From Planctomycetota bacterium (GTDB lineage Bacteria > Planctomycetota > UBA1135 > GCA-002686595): a DNA stretch of 64,000 nucleotides. The stretch is taken from positions 13,836 to 77,835 of the forward strand of contig JADJNY010000013.1 in the NCBI GenBank assembly GCA_016714045.1, read 5' to 3'. Position numbers and translations under genes: made by a program. A model generated the notes under the pieces. The model worked only from the letters and a program-made list of their open reading frames with translations, was not told the DNA's origin and did no database searches. Shown here one piece after another: positions 34,245-45,423 of the stretch (position 1 is the first letter of the stretch; each line of letters opens with the position of its first letter).

Positions 34245-36968
34245 ATGCTTCACTCCTACCTACGAATCCAGCGCGCGGCGCGAGCCGTGCTCGTCCTCGC
34301 CGTCCTCATCGCCGCGCGCATTTCCACCTCCGCCGCGCAGACGTGCCCACCCGCATGGACGCCGACCTTTGGCCCGCCACCGGGCATCGACGGAATCGTG
34401 CTCGCACTCGCCGAGTTCGATTCCGGCTCCGGGCCGGCGCTCTATGCGGGCGGACAGATCTCGAGCGCGGGCGGGAGTCCGGCCAGCAACATCGCGCGAT
34501 GGGATGGCGCTCAATGGTCGGCGCTCGGGACCGGCACGGACGGCAACGTTCACGCGCTCGTCCGTTTCGACGACGGCACCGGGCCCGCTCTCTACGCTGC
34601 CGGCGATTTCACGCTCGCGGGTGGCAACCCGGCCAACTTCGTCGCGCGCTGGAATGGCACGAGCTGGTCCGCTGTCGGCAGCGGCATGGACGCCCAAGTG
34701 AACGCGCTCGTGGTGTACGACGATGGGACGGGACCGGCCCTGTTCGCCGGCGGGTACTTCCACTGGGCGGGTGGTGCGCCGGCGCTGCGCATCGCGAAGT
34801 GGAACGGGACGAATTGGTCCGAGCCCGGCGGCGGCATCGACCACCCGCTGAATTCGGTCGGCGTGCACGCGCTCACCGTGTTCGATGCCGGCGCGGGCCC
34901 CGAACTCATCGCGGGCGGGACGTTCTTCACGGCCGGACCCTCCGTGACGACGCGCATCGCTCGCTGGAACGGCACGAGCTGGCGGTCGCTCGGTGGCGGC
35001 CTGAGCGGGACCGGCGCAAGCGCGAGAGTCCTCGCGCTCTCCGTGTACGACGACGGCACGGGCGACACGCTCTTTGCCGGCGGCACGTTCACGCTGGCGG
35101 ACGGCTCGCCCGCCTCGCGCATCGCGAAGTGGAACGGGACGAGCTGGTCGCCGCTCGGCAGCGGACTGGATGGAGAGGTCGACTCCCTCGGCGTGTACGA
35201 CGACGGTGGCGGGGAGCGGCTGTACGTCGGGGGGGTATTCTCGACGGCCGGCGGAATGAGTGCCGGGCAACTCGCGCGGTGGAACGGCTCGACCTGGTCG
35301 GGCACCGGTCTCGAACCCTTCGGCCCCGTGCTCGCGATGACGGAGTTCGACGACGGGAGTGGGCCCGCGCTGTACTTCGGTCTGAATTCAACGGCCGTGG
35401 GTTCCGTCGCGAAGTGGGACGGTACGGAGCTCACGACGCTCGGCGCGGGGATGACGGGAACGGTGACGGCCCTCGCCGTCCACGACGACGGGGGCGGGCC
35501 CGCGCTGATCGCGGGCGGCTACTTCTATTGCGCCGGCGGCACGATCCGGAACCACATCGCGCTCTGGAATGGCACGAGGCTCTTTCCGCTCGGCGGCGGG
35601 GTGACCCAGCCGGCCTCCGTGTTCGTCGGCGTGCTCGGCGTGTACGACGCGGGCGCTGGTGACGAGCTGATTGCGTCGGGGAGCATCACGCTCGCCGGCG
35701 GCGTCCCCGTGAACAGCATCGCGAAGTGGAACGGGACGAGCTGGAGCGCGCTCGGCGCAGGGCTTGGCGACGGCGCGAAAGCGCTCCTCGCCTTCGACGA
35801 CGGGTCGGGAAACGCGCTCTATGCCGGCGGCCACTTCACGACCGCGGGGGGAGCTCCCGCGTCGCGGATCGCACGCTGGAACGGGACGAGCTGGTCGGCC
35901 GTCGGCGGCGGCATGAGCGGGGACGTCGATTCCTTCGCGGTGTTCGACGACGGAACCGGACCCGCGCTCTACGCCGGCGGCAACTTCGCGACCGCAGGAG
36001 GCGTCACCGTGAACCGCATCGCGCGCTGGAACGGATCGAGCTGGGCAGCGCTCGGGCTCGGCATGAATACCCTCGTGAGCGAGCTCGTGGCCTTCGATGA
36101 CGGCAACGGGGCCGCGCTCTACGCCTTCGGGCAGTTCACGCAGGCGGGCGGTGCGCCGGCGAACCGTGCAGCGCGCTGGAACGGGACGAGCTGGTCGGCG
36201 CTCGGTAGCGGGCTCGACTCCTTCGTGAACGCCGCGACAGTCTTCGACGACGGGACGGGGCCCGCGATCTTCGTCGGAGGGTCATTCACGACCGCGGGCG
36301 GCGTGCCCGCGAACCGCCTCGCGAAGTGGAACGGGACGAGCTGGTCGAACGTCGGCGCGGGAGTGGACGCCCCGGTGTTCGCGCTCGCGACGTTCGACGA
36401 CGGCGGAGGTCCCGCGCTCTTTGCCGGCGGGATGTTCACTCGAGCGTACGACTCGGGCGATGCGTACCTCGCGCGCTTCGGCTGTGCGGACTTGTCCGCG
36501 GGCGCGCCGGCGTGCCCTGGCGACGGTTCGCTCGCGACGGCTTGTCCCTGCGGCAACTCCGGAGCAAGCGGACGCGGTTGCGCGAACTCGCTCGAGCCCG
36601 CGGGAGCGCAGCTCACGGCCGGCGGCAGCACGCGCGCGGATTCGGTCGTGCTCTTCGCGTCGGGCATGCCGGCTTCGACGAGCGCGATCTACCTGAAGGG
36701 CGATCAGGAGCTCACTTCCGGCGTGGTGTTCGGCGACGGCGTTCGCTGCGTCTCCGGCGCGCTCGTCCGACTGCGCACGCGGCCAAGCGTCGCGGGCGCA
36801 TCGCGCTTCCCCGACTCCACGGACACCGTGACGCTGTCCGCGCGCGGCGGCACACCGCCATCGAGCGGGCTCACGGCGCACTACCAGACGTACTACCGCA
36901 ACGCTGCCGCCGCGTTCTGTCCGCCGGCGACGTTCAACGTCACGAACGCGTACCGCATCACGTGGTGA
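34245..36968 (+). CDS. Secreted WNGTSW-repeat propeller-like protein with Cys-rich C-terminal module
   Basis: It encodes 907 residues with an intact frame. A signal sequence (to about residue 30, ISTSAAQ) precedes thirteen repeats of 52-66 residues, each with (I/V)A(R/K)WNGTSWSALGSG and a FDDGTGPALYAGGxFxxAGGxPA stretch. The module at the end has CPCGNSGASGRGCANS, FGDGVRC, HYQTYYRN, FCPPATFNVTN and a terminal TW. GGAG lies before ATG 34245, and TAGGAT at 34197-34202 is a possible -10. This is the cleanest member of the family in the window and the best reference for the frameshifted ones. Its function is unknown; it is probably surface-exposed. Confidence 0.88.
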   Translation: MLHSYLRIQRAARAVLVLAVLIAARISTSAAQTCPPAWTPTFGPPPGIDGIVLALAEFDSGSGPALYAGGQISSAGGSPASNIARWDGAQWSALGTGTDGNVHALVRFDDGTGPALYAAGDFTLAGGNPANFVARWNGTSWSAVGSGMDAQVNALVVYDDGTGPALFAGGYFHWAGGAPALRIAKWNGTNWSEPGGGIDHPLNSVGVHALTVFDAGAGPELIAGGTFFTAGPSVTTRIARWNGTSWRSLGGGLSGTGASARVLALSVYDDGTGDTLFAGGTFTLADGSPASRIAKWNGTSWSPLGSGLDGEVDSLGVYDDGGGERLYVGGVFSTAGGMSAGQLARWNGSTWSGTGLEPFGPVLAMTEFDDGSGPALYFGLNSTAVGSVAKWDGTELTTLGAGMTGTVTALAVHDDGGGPALIAGGYFYCAGGTIRNHIALWNGTRLFPLGGGVTQPASVFVGVLGVYDAGAGDELIASGSITLAGGVPVNSIAKWNGTSWSALGAGLGDGAKALLAFDDGSGNALYAGGHFTTAGGAPASRIARWNGTSWSAVGGGMSGDVDSFAVFDDGTGPALYAGGNFATAGGVTVNRIARWNGSSWAALGLGMNTLVSELVAFDDGNGAALYAFGQFTQAGGAPANRAARWNGTSWSALGSGLDSFVNAATVFDDGTGPAIFVGGSFTTAGGVPANRLAKWNGTSWSNVGAGVDAPVFALATFDDGGGPALFAGGMFTRAYDSGDAYLARFGCADLSAGAPACPGDGSLATACPCGNSGASGRGCANSLEPAGAQLTAGGSTRADSVVLFASGMPASTSAIYLKGDQELTSGVVFGDGVRCVSGALVRLRTRPSVAGASRFPDSTDTVTLSARGGTPPSSGLTAHYQTYYRNAAAAFCPPATFNVTNAYRITW

Positions 36969-37166
36969 CCACGAGTCGTCGCCGCTCGGTTTCGTGATCG
37001 AGCGCTGGAACGGTGGACGCGGCAGCGCGCGATGACGCCGCGGATGGGCAGGCTGCTGGGGCGAAGGCTCGCATTGCGCGTGCGACCGCGTCGACGCGGA
37101 AGAGACGTGGAACCCTTTCCCGTCTCGCTCGCGCCGCAGCCGTGCCCGAAGCGACTGTGGTTCCGC

Positions 37167-38438
37167 TCACCCCCTGCGCGTCTCCGTTCCATCGGACCGC
37201 CGGCGCAAGACGTGAATGGTGAACGCGTCCGTCCCGTGCACGTGCGGCAGAAGGCGCAGCACCGTGCTCGAGCGATCGGGAGCGAGCGCGAAGAGCTCCG
37301 CGGGCAACCACGCGCTCATCGGGAGCGCCTCGAGTCCTTCTTCCGCGCACAGCCGCTCGACGACCGCTTCGTTCTCTTCGCGGAGCGGCGTGCACGTGGC
37401 GTAAATCAAGCGTCCGTCGGGCCGCAGCCAGGCGAGCGCGCCGCGCGCGATCTCGAGTTGCTGTTCGGGCAGTCGGCGCAGCACGCCAAGATCGACCCGG
37501 CGCGCGAGGTCGGGCTTGCGACCGAGGACGCCGAGTCCGCTGCACGGCGCGTCGACGAGCACGCGCGCGGCGTGGCCCGCGAGCGGACGCAGCGGCGCGG
37601 GGAGCTCGCTCCCTGCACGCGGCGTCTCGTGCACGAGCAGGTTGAAGGCTTGCGCACGCGCCGCGCGCGCGCGCAACTCGCGCAGCCGCGGACGATTCAC
37701 GTCCAGCGCCACGACGCGGCCCTTCTTGCCGAGCCGCGCGCACAACGCGAGCGTCTTCCCGCCCGCTCCCGCGCACACGTCCACGGTGGGCGCCTTTGCG
37801 AGCGGATCGACGACGAACGCCACGAGCTGGCTCGCCTCGTCTTGGACCTCGAAGAGCCCTTCCTCCTGCGCGCGCGTGCGCGGGAGCGGCCCGTCGCCGA
37901 CGACGTGCAGCGCCCAGGGGCTCATCGTGCCCGGTCGCGTCGCGACGCCTTCGCTCTTCAACCGCTCCGCGAGCTCCTCGCGCGTCGTGCGCGCCACGTT
38001 CACGCGCAGACACAGTCCGGCGCGGCGCCAGCTCGCGTCGAGGAAGGCCTGGGCTTCATCTCCGAGCGTGCGATGCAGCGCCGCGGCCACGGCGTCCGAC
38101 ACGGAGCCCCTCTGCGCGAGCCGCAGCACCGGATCCGCGCGCGAGAGGAGCTCGGCCTCGCGCGCACGCAGCGCCGCAGCGTCGAACGGGAGTCGCCGTC
38201 CCCCCCCGCTCTGGGGAGCGCGCTCGTCGAGCGCGTCCAACGCCGCGAGCCGCGCGCTAGCGGAGGCGAGGCCGGGCTGCACGCGCTCGAGCCGCGCCTC
38301 GCCCGCGAGAAGCCGCCGCAGCTCGCCGATCAGTCGCTCGCGGCCAGATCCCTCGACTCCGGCGGCGACGCAGGCTTCGGAGAGCGTCGCCCCGTCCTGA
38401 ACGGCGCGCCAGGCGCTTTCGAGCGCGTCGTCGATCAC
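37167..38438 (-). CDS. rsmB: 16S rRNA m5C methyltransferase RsmB-like
   Basis: It encodes 423 residues from GTG 38438, which has GAGGAG upstream. An N-terminal NusB-like helical domain (DALESAWRAVQDGATLSEA) is followed by the RNA m5C methyltransferase core: SAM motif DVCAGAGGKTLAL, DAPCSGLGVLGRKPD (first catalytic-region Cys) and YATCTPLREENEAVV (nucleophilic Cys region). The family methylates C967 of 16S rRNA (E. coli numbering). The assignment to RsmB rather than RsmF rests on the NusB-like extension. A truncated, frameshifted copy of residues about 115-415 is at 55466-56376. Confidence 0.88.
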   Translation of the reverse strand: MIDDALESAWRAVQDGATLSEACVAAGVEGSGRERLIGELRRLLAGEARLERVQPGLASASARLAALDALDERAPQSGGGRRLPFDAAALRAREAELLSRADPVLRLAQRGSVSDAVAAALHRTLGDEAQAFLDASWRRAGLCLRVNVARTTREELAERLKSEGVATRPGTMSPWALHVVGDGPLPRTRAQEEGLFEVQDEASQLVAFVVDPLAKAPTVDVCAGAGGKTLALCARLGKKGRVVALDVNRPRLRELRARAARAQAFNLLVHETPRAGSELPAPLRPLAGHAARVLVDAPCSGLGVLGRKPDLARRVDLGVLRRLPEQQLEIARGALAWLRPDGRLIYATCTPLREENEAVVERLCAEEGLEALPMSAWLPAELFALAPDRSSTVLRLLPHVHGTDAFTIHVLRRRSDGTETRRG

Positions 38439-38650
38439 GGTTTGGACTCCTCGAGCATCCTGCGATTGTGGCGACGGGGAAGCGCGAGATCCATGGCGCG
38501 GATTGCGCCCTTCGGCACGCGTTTGCGGAGACCATCGCGCAGTCGCGTCCTTCGGCACCTGCGTGCCGAAGAACGGCCTCGGCCGGCGCCGAGTCCGCGT
38601 GCGCGAGCGCCGTGACGCGCGCTCGTTCGAGGAACCCGGCCGTGCGCCGC

Positions 38651-39862
38651 TCAGGCCCAGAGCACGCTGCGATCGATCTCCGCGATCGACGCACGGCCCG
38701 TGAGCGCCATCGCGAGCTCGAGCTCGCGCCGCAGGATCGCGAGCATCTGCTGCACGCCCTCCGCGCCCGCGGACGACAGGCCGTAGAAGATCGGCCGGCC
38801 GACCAGCACGGCGTTCGCGCCGAAGGCCAGCGCCTTGAGCACGTCCGTCCCGCGCCGCACTCCGCCGTCGACCAGCACGACCATCCGGCCGCCGACCTTG
38901 TCGGTGATGCGCGGAAGCGCGTCGATGCTCGCCGGCACGGTGTCGAGATTGCGCGCGCCGTGGTTCGAGACCAGGACGCCCGCGAGTCCCTGCTTCGCCG
39001 CGAGCTCGGCGTCGTCCGCGTTGAGCACGCCCTTCAAGAGCACCGGCAGCTTCGTGAGCGACTGCAGCCACTCGATGTCTTTCCACGTCAGCCGCTCGGG
39101 CAGGATGCTCATGAACGCGTCCTTCTCGGTGTCGAGCTTCTTCCCGCCCGGGCTCGGGAGCCCGCGCAGGTTGGCCATCTCGACCCCGGGCAGCAGGCGA
39201 AACTTCGCGCGCTCCTGGCGATTGCGCGCGCCGCCCACGGGCGTGTCGACCGTGACGACGAGCGCCTTGTAGCCGGCCTTCTCGGCGCGCTGGACGAGCT
39301 CCGCGGTGAACCCGCGGTCCTTCTGCACGTAGAGCTGGAACCACAGGGGGCCGCTGGACGCGCGCGCCACGTCCTCGAGCGTCACGCTGGACATCGTGCT
39401 GAGCGTCATCGCGGCTTGGGCCGCGCCCGCTCCGCGCACGGTGGCGAGCTCGCCGTCGGAGTGAACGAGCTTGTGCAGCGCCGTCGGCGCGAGCAGGACC
39501 GGGAACGCGAGGTCGAGCCCGAGCAGCTTCACGCGCGTGTCGACGCGGCTCACGTCGCGCAGCACACGCGGGTCGAGCCGGATGCGGTCGTAGGCCTCGC
39601 GGTTCCAGCGCAAAGAGATCTCGTCCGCCGCGGCGCCCTCGATGAACTCGCGCGCCATCGGCGGCATGCGGCGCAGCGCGATCGCATGCAGGTCGGAGAC
39701 GCTGACCGCATCGGCGAAGGCGGGATCGGCGAGCGGCCCCGCGAACGGATCGGGGGCCGACTCCGGCGCCGGGGCGCCGCCGACGGAAGCACAGCGCGTG
39801 AAGAGCGAGGCGCTGGCGAGCGCGCCTGCGCTGAGGAGGAGACGACGGCGGGTGGACGGCAT
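38651..39862 (-). CDS. FMN-dependent alpha-hydroxyacid oxidase/dehydrogenase (LldD-like), exported
   Basis: It encodes 403 residues. ATG 39862 gives an N-terminus with a twin-arginine-like RRRLLL and a hydrophobic stretch ending in a lipobox-like FTRC, so it is probably folded with FMN and exported by Tat, perhaps as a lipoprotein. The TIM-barrel core has ALHKLVHSDGELATVRGAG, LSTMSSVTLEDV, WFQLYVQKD, VTVDTPVGGARNRQ, LLKGVLNADDA and the catalytic SNHGARNLD (His) followed by VLVDGGVRRGTDVLKAL. It oxidises L-lactate, glycolate or a similar 2-hydroxyacid; which one cannot be told. The intact catalytic His supports activity. Confidence 0.9.
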   Translation of the reverse strand: MPSTRRRLLLSAGALASASLFTRCASVGGAPAPESAPDPFAGPLADPAFADAVSVSDLHAIALRRMPPMAREFIEGAAADEISLRWNREAYDRIRLDPRVLRDVSRVDTRVKLLGLDLAFPVLLAPTALHKLVHSDGELATVRGAGAAQAAMTLSTMSSVTLEDVARASSGPLWFQLYVQKDRGFTAELVQRAEKAGYKALVVTVDTPVGGARNRQERAKFRLLPGVEMANLRGLPSPGGKKLDTEKDAFMSILPERLTWKDIEWLQSLTKLPVLLKGVLNADDAELAAKQGLAGVLVSNHGARNLDTVPASIDALPRITDKVGGRMVVLVDGGVRRGTDVLKALAFGANAVLVGRPIFYGLSSAGAEGVQQMLAILRRELELAMALTGRASIAEIDRSVLWA

Positions 39863-40331
39863 GACGTGGGGCTTCGCGACTGGACGAGGGAAGCGAATGG
39901 CGAGCGCGGCTTGCTTCGAATGGAGCTTCACACCCCGCTCAGAGTGCTTGCCCGGGGATCAGCCGGACGAGCGGAGGATGCGGCAGAAGGTACTCGGTGC
40001 GACGCTCCTTTCCACGAGCAGGAAAGGGCCCTCCGTGGGCTCGCGACGCCGCGCCTCGTGAAGACACGAGACGTCGTGCATCTCGACGGGGATTCGAAGT
40101 CCTCGGAGCCTCGCTTCCCCGCCCGGAGGGCTCTCGTGGAATCTTTGCACTCTCTTCGAGGAAGGACTGGGACAGGGAAGCCCTTCCCCAGACGCCTTCC
40201 CAACCTGACGGTTTCACTCGAATCGCAGGCTACTCCCCTTGTCACGCAACCCTGTGTCCACTGAAACGGGGGAAGATCAGCTTCGCGTCAGACCATGACG
40301 ATCCTCCGTCCGCAGGCTTTGCTTGACGCAA
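39863..40331. other. Intergenic region, 469 bp
   Basis: It is slightly less GC-rich than its surroundings. Overlapping short ORFs on both strands show no recognisable protein. No tRNA or clear terminator was seen. Confidence 0.5.
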
Positions 40332-43300
40332 TCACGGCACCCAGGTCACGATCACGCCATTCGTGCGATTCGAGGTCGCGGGTGGACAGAACGCAGCCGC
40401 CGCGTTGCGGTAGAAGCACTGATAGTAGCGCACGCCGCCGGCGGGCGGGATTGCACCGCGGACGCTGATCAGCGGATCGCCGAGCTGCGGGAAAGAACTC
40501 GCGTTGCTCGCCGTTGTCTTCGTTCCTAGACGAATGATCGGGCCGCCGACGCAACCCAGACCGTCGTCGATGATCGTCGGCGGCAACTGCGACCCGCCTT
40601 GGAAGAAGGTCACGAACGAACCGGTCATGCTGCTCGCGCTTAGCACGAGCGTGTCCGCCGCGACGCTGGTCGTCCCAGCACCACTGAGCAGTGCGCCGTT
40701 GGCGAAGCTGGAGTTCGCGCACCCGCGACCGGTACCGCCGTTGTTCGCACACGGGCAAGGCGCAAGCGTGCCGTCGCCGACGCAGAATCCGTATGGCTGC
40801 GGGGCACCGGCCGTGCGCAGGTCGGTCTCGTTCCAGCCTGCCGTCGGGACCTGGAACCAGGGCCCGTGCCGTTGGAACGGAGTCCTCGTTTGGTCGTACT
40901 TAGCGCGCACGCGCCAGTGATAAGGCGTGCCAGGCGTGAGCCCACTGACCAGTCGATTGAAGTTGACCTGACCGTCGGCCCCAGTGTCGGTATTGCTGCC
41001 CGTCGCCGTGTTCAGTCCATCGAAGGCCACATCGCGGGCTTGACCTCGTGCTCCATCTGCAATCGCGTGCGGCCGAATGCAGACAACATGGTCGCACGGA
41101 TGCGGAAGCTCGTTTGGCTGTCTGAACGTCCAAGCGGCGCGATCGACGTCACACCGTCCGTGCGCTGCTGACGCGGCAGTGTCGCTCGAGCGCGACCCTC
41201 ATTGCCGAGGAAGGTGAAGGCCGCACCTCCGTTGCCAACTCCCAAGTCGGAATTCCAAGCTCCAACGATCACGTCGCCAAACCCATCACCGTCGACGTCG
41301 CCGGCGGATGCAACTGAGGCGCCGAACTGGGATGCCGGATTGTCACTTCCCACCACCCAGTCAACGCCGGTCGAGGGACCGGTCGCAGAACCGAAGTAAA
41401 CGCTAGCACGGCCCTCGTTCACGAAGTCGTCGTCGAAACCGGGCGCGCCCACGACTACGTCGCTGTATCCATCACCATTGACGTCGCCAGCGGTCGCCAC
41501 GCTCGAGCCAACATTGGCATCGACTTGGTCCCCTTCAACTATCCAGGCCGGACTGGCATCGAGTCCAGCCACAGACCCCAGGTAGACGAGGGCACGTCCT
41601 TCGTTGACTTGACCATTGTCGTAAAATCGGGCTCCCACGATCACGTCAGCGAAGCCATCGCCATTGACGTCCCCGGCCGCACTGCACGCGCTGCCGAAAT
41701 CAGCGTCCGTCTGATTGCCTTCCGCACTCCACGCGGGAGTCGTGCCAAGGCCGATTGACGACCCGTGGTAGGCGAACACACGTCCTTCGTTTGTCTCGCC
41801 GTTGTCGTAGGAATTGGAAGCAACGATCACATCGCTGTAGCCATCCCGGTTGACGTCACCGGCACCGGCGACCGCAGAACCGAAGAATGCCCCCCCCTGG
41901 CCTCCCAATAGCCCCCCGGACGCTGTGCTAGACAGCCCACTCCCCGAGCCTAAGAGCCCCTCCGCCAGCCCTCCCCCGAAGACCGCCACATTGTTACCCG
42001 GGGATCCGACGATGACGTCGCCATATCCGTCGCCATTGACGTCGCCTGCGCTTGCAACGGACGAGCCGCACCTCGCCGACGAACTAATTCCTTCAGTTGT
42101 CCAGGCGGGAACGCCTGCGAGTCCTGTCGCAGAACCCCAATACACGAAGGCAACGCCCTCGAGGATGCTTGGAGAGGCCATGTCAGGCGCTCCAATGATC
42201 ACGTCACCGAATCCATCACCATTGACGTCGCCGGCGGAAGCGACGGACGCACCGAATCTGGCGGGTGACTGCCCGCCTTCCATCGACCATGAAGCGGTCG
42301 CGAAGAGACCAGCGGCGGATCCCAGGTAAAGGTAGGCTCGCCCTTCGTCCATCTGACCATTGTCGTAATCAGGCGACCCCACGATCACATCGCCATATCC
42401 ATCGCCATTGACGTCCCCTGCAGACGCAACAGACATGCCGAAGTCGGAAGCAGCATGAGCACCGACCGCTGCCCATGCCGCCGTGTCAGCGAGCCCCCCC
42501 GCCGCCCCGTGGTACACGAACCCGCCCCCCTCATCGGCGTGCCCATTGTCGAATTGAGGCGCACCCACGATCACATCGCTGTACCCGTCGCCATCGACAT
42601 CCCCAGCTGTCCCGACGGAACTACCGAAACGCGCCCCAGATTGATCGGGCTCTCCGGTCCAGGATGCACTCGCTTCCGTGCCGACCGCCGATCCCAGGTA
42701 CACACGCGCACGCCCCTCGTCGGCCTGGCCACCGTCGTACGCCGGTGCGCCCACGATCACATCGCCGAATCCGTCGCCGTTGACGTCGCCCGCCGTCGCC
42801 ACGGACTGCGCGAAGTTCGCTCCGACTTGATCTGACTCCGCCGTCCACAGCGCACTCGCGGCGAGCCCAGTTGCCGAGCCCATGTGCACGAACGCCCGGC
42901 CTTCGTCGAGTTGCCCGTTGTCGTAGCCAGGGGCACCGAGGACCACATCGCTGTATCCGTCGCCGTTCACGTCCCCAGCTGCTGCCACGGAGTATCCGAG
43001 CAGCGCACCTGCTTGGTTGCTTTCACTGAACCAGTTGGCGCTAGTCGCGAGACCCAGCGACGAGCCGAGGTATGCGAACGCGCGGCCCTCGTCGACTTCT
43101 CCGTTGTCGTAGGCAGGAGCTCCGACGAGCACGTCACCGAACCCATCTCCGTTCACGTCACCCGCAAGTGCGACGACGTACCCGAACGACGCTCCAGCTT
43201 GATCGATCTCCGCGGTCCACGATGCACTCGCGGCCGGTCCGCTTGCGGAACCCAGGTACACGAACGCGCGGCCTTCGTTGGTCTGTCCGTTGTCGTAGCC

Positions 43301-44500
43301 CTGTGCACCTACGATCACGTCGCTGAACCCGTCGCCGTTGACGTCGCCCGCGCACGCGACCGAGGTCCCGAAGGCCGCGTTGGCCTGATCGCTCTCGGCC
43401 GTCCAGACGGCGCTGGCCGCGAGCCCGCTCGCCGAACCCAGATAGACGAACCCGCGGCCTTCGTTCGAATGGCCGTTGTCGAAGAGAAACGCGCCGACGA
43501 TCACGTCGCTGTAGCCGTCACCGTTCACGTCGCCAGCGGTCGCGGCAGAGCTGCCGAAGGCTGCGTCCGCTTGATCGCTCTCCGCCGTCCATGCCGCACT
43601 CGCGGACAGGCCGCTCATGGAGCCGTGATAAACGAATACGCGGCCTTCGTTGGTCTGTCCGTTGTCGTAGTCCGGTGCTCCAACGATCACGTCACCGTAC
43701 CCATCGCCGTTGACATCGCCAGCGGTCGCGACACAGCCCCCGAAGCGCGCCACCGCCTGATTGCTCTCCGCCGTCCACGCAGGCCCCGTGAGCAACGGAT
43801 CGACGAACAACGGGTAGGCCGCTCCCGCATCGTCCACGCGGATTCGCAGCCCCCACGGTCGCGGCTCCAGCCGCGCGTCGAGCTCGCGGCCCGCGGCATC
43901 GAACACGACGAGATCGCGATAGCGCGCGCGGACGACGTCCGACTCGTCCAGCAGTAGGGCGGAGCGCGCGCCGCTCTCGACCTGGAGCACGAGTTCGCTG
44001 CAGAAGTCGAGATCGATGCACAGCGGCCCCTCGCCATTCACCGACGTCGGAATCGTCCAGCCCTGCTCGAGACCCTCGGCACGGTTCTCGAGCCACTCCT
44101 GCAGCAGCCCGTGATCCAGCACGGTTCGGTGCGCTTCGACGGTGATCGAAGGAACTTCGAGCGCGTGCAGTGTTCCCTCTCGCCCAAACCCCGTCGTGCG
44201 CAGCGCGACCTTCCACGCCGCACCGAGGCCCGAGGCGTCGACGCACCGCGGAAACACCTCGAGGCCAGAGCTCGAGACGCGGCTGCGCAATTCGTGCGGG
44301 CGATTCGGCGCCGACCACACGCCGGGCTCGTCCGCGAGCTCGCGGAACGTGAACTCGCTGAGCAGGATCTCGGCGTTGATCTCCGAGTACCAACTGGAGG
44401 CTTGGATGTCGCCGTTGTTCTCGCCTGGAAAGCTCGACTGAGCCTCGACAGAAACACCCAGAGCAACCAACAGTACGGGGACGGAAGCGAAGGCGCGCAT
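40332..44500 (-). CDS. Giant secreted FG-GAP (integrin-like) repeat protein with Cys-rich C-terminal module, one frameshift
   Basis: It has about 1389 residues if joined. ATG 44500 gives a signal peptide (MRAFASVPVLLVALGVSVEA). An N-terminal beta domain of about 240 residues (HELRSRVSSSG, RDLVVFDAAGRELDARL) is followed by fourteen FG-GAP repeats (AGDVNGDGYGDVIVGAPDYDNG type), which would fold as Ca-binding beta-propellers. A fibronectin III-like stretch (GTPYHWRVRAKYD) and the shared module (CPCANNGGTGRGCANS ... YYQCFYRN ... FCPP ... TNGVIVTW) end it. The frame shifts near 41024, where one missing base joins EVKPA to VAFDGLN. The upstream GTG 44785 was rejected because it precedes the signal peptide. 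Confidence 0.87.
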
Positions 44501-45423
44501 GGTGCGAGCTCCGTGGGGGCCGAATCGACCAGATGACGGGATCGCTCGTGATCCGCGGAGGTCACCGGCGGTGGCAGATCGTATTCTCGACCCGATCTTC
44601 CCGATAGCGACAAATCCGTCGGGCTTGGGGACTCCAAGCGCCCCCCCCAGGTTGCAGCTGCGCCCGGCGCTCCGCTTAGCCCACCCGAACTGTCGCGAAG
44701 GGACCGCTGGCGTGCCCCCGGCGGAGAAGGATCGCCCCTGGGCTCGGGGCCACAGTCGCTCGCGCTGGTCGGTCGGGGGGGACACGGCCCGTTCAGCGCA
44801 GAGGCTCTCCCCACCTGCACATCAAAGGGCACGGACTTGAGACGCGAGCGACCTTCGTTCGCTACCAGCGCGAGTTCGGGCTCGCGCAGCGCTCCGGGGA
44901 TATGACATGTGCAACCGGGCACATGGGTAACACTCATGACCGGGCACATGGGTGACACTTCTTCGGGGGTCCGAGGGGCGGAGCCCCCTGCCCGCGATTG
45001 GCCTAAGCATCGTCAGCCTGACGTGCCGGGCGGACGACGAGCTCGCAGGCGCGCGCTCCAGGGCGTGAGCGATCGGGAAGCCTGGGCCGAGGCCCACGTG
45101 AGCGAGCGCTGCTCGCGCGGGAGAAACGCACCGGTCGGTGCGTTCGCGAGGGTGAAGGAGGGCGTGCTGGCGCTCGAGGCCTGCGTGCCCTCGCTCGACG
45201 GTCGCGAGACGATCGAAGAGCGAATCCGCGGAGCGATCGGGTTCGCCGCGGAGCTCGGCGCTGGTTCGCCGCGACCTCGCCGCCGAGCTCGCAGATCGCC
45301 TCGCCGCGCGCGGAGCGAAGCGGCGGATCGACGCGGCGCGCACGAGTCGCTGAAATGCGAGCGGCCGCGGAGGGCACCGCGGCCGACGCGAACATCACGC
45401 ACAGCCCCTACCGGGCCGCGTCA
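44501..45423. other. 923-bp region with IS remnants and no intact gene
   Basis: From 44831 to about 44900 it resembles the IS 3'-end repeat found at 53000, 58050 and 61050. From 44914 to 44959 there are two direct 21-bp repeats. The stretch 45060-45350 is rich in Arg/Ala codons on the plus strand and includes a segment reading RRDLAAELADRLAARGAKRR, perhaps a gene remnant, but no product is recognised. TACGAT on the minus strand near 44580 might serve the gene at 44500. Confidence 0.5.
44914..44959. repeat. Two direct 21-bp repeats, IS-end-like
   Basis: ACCGGGCACATGGGTAACACT at 44914-44934 (last base omitted here counts as base 21) and a copy with GTGAC in place of GTAAC at 44939-44959. CACATGGGTGACAC-type termini are familiar from insertion sequences with integrase-core transposases; no transposase gene is adjacent. 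The family assignment is tentative. Confidence 0.45.

Noticed and set aside
41200..43760. Regular DNA repeat array on the minus strand
   Set aside because: The periodicity comes from FG-GAP coding repeats, not from a non-coding array.
44500..44785. GTG 44785 as start of the FG-GAP protein
   Set aside because: It would put 95 unrelated residues before a clear signal peptide that begins at 44500.
45060..45350. Possible regulator gene on the plus strand
   Set aside because: No start, no consistent frame and no recognisable fold; kept only as a possible remnant.
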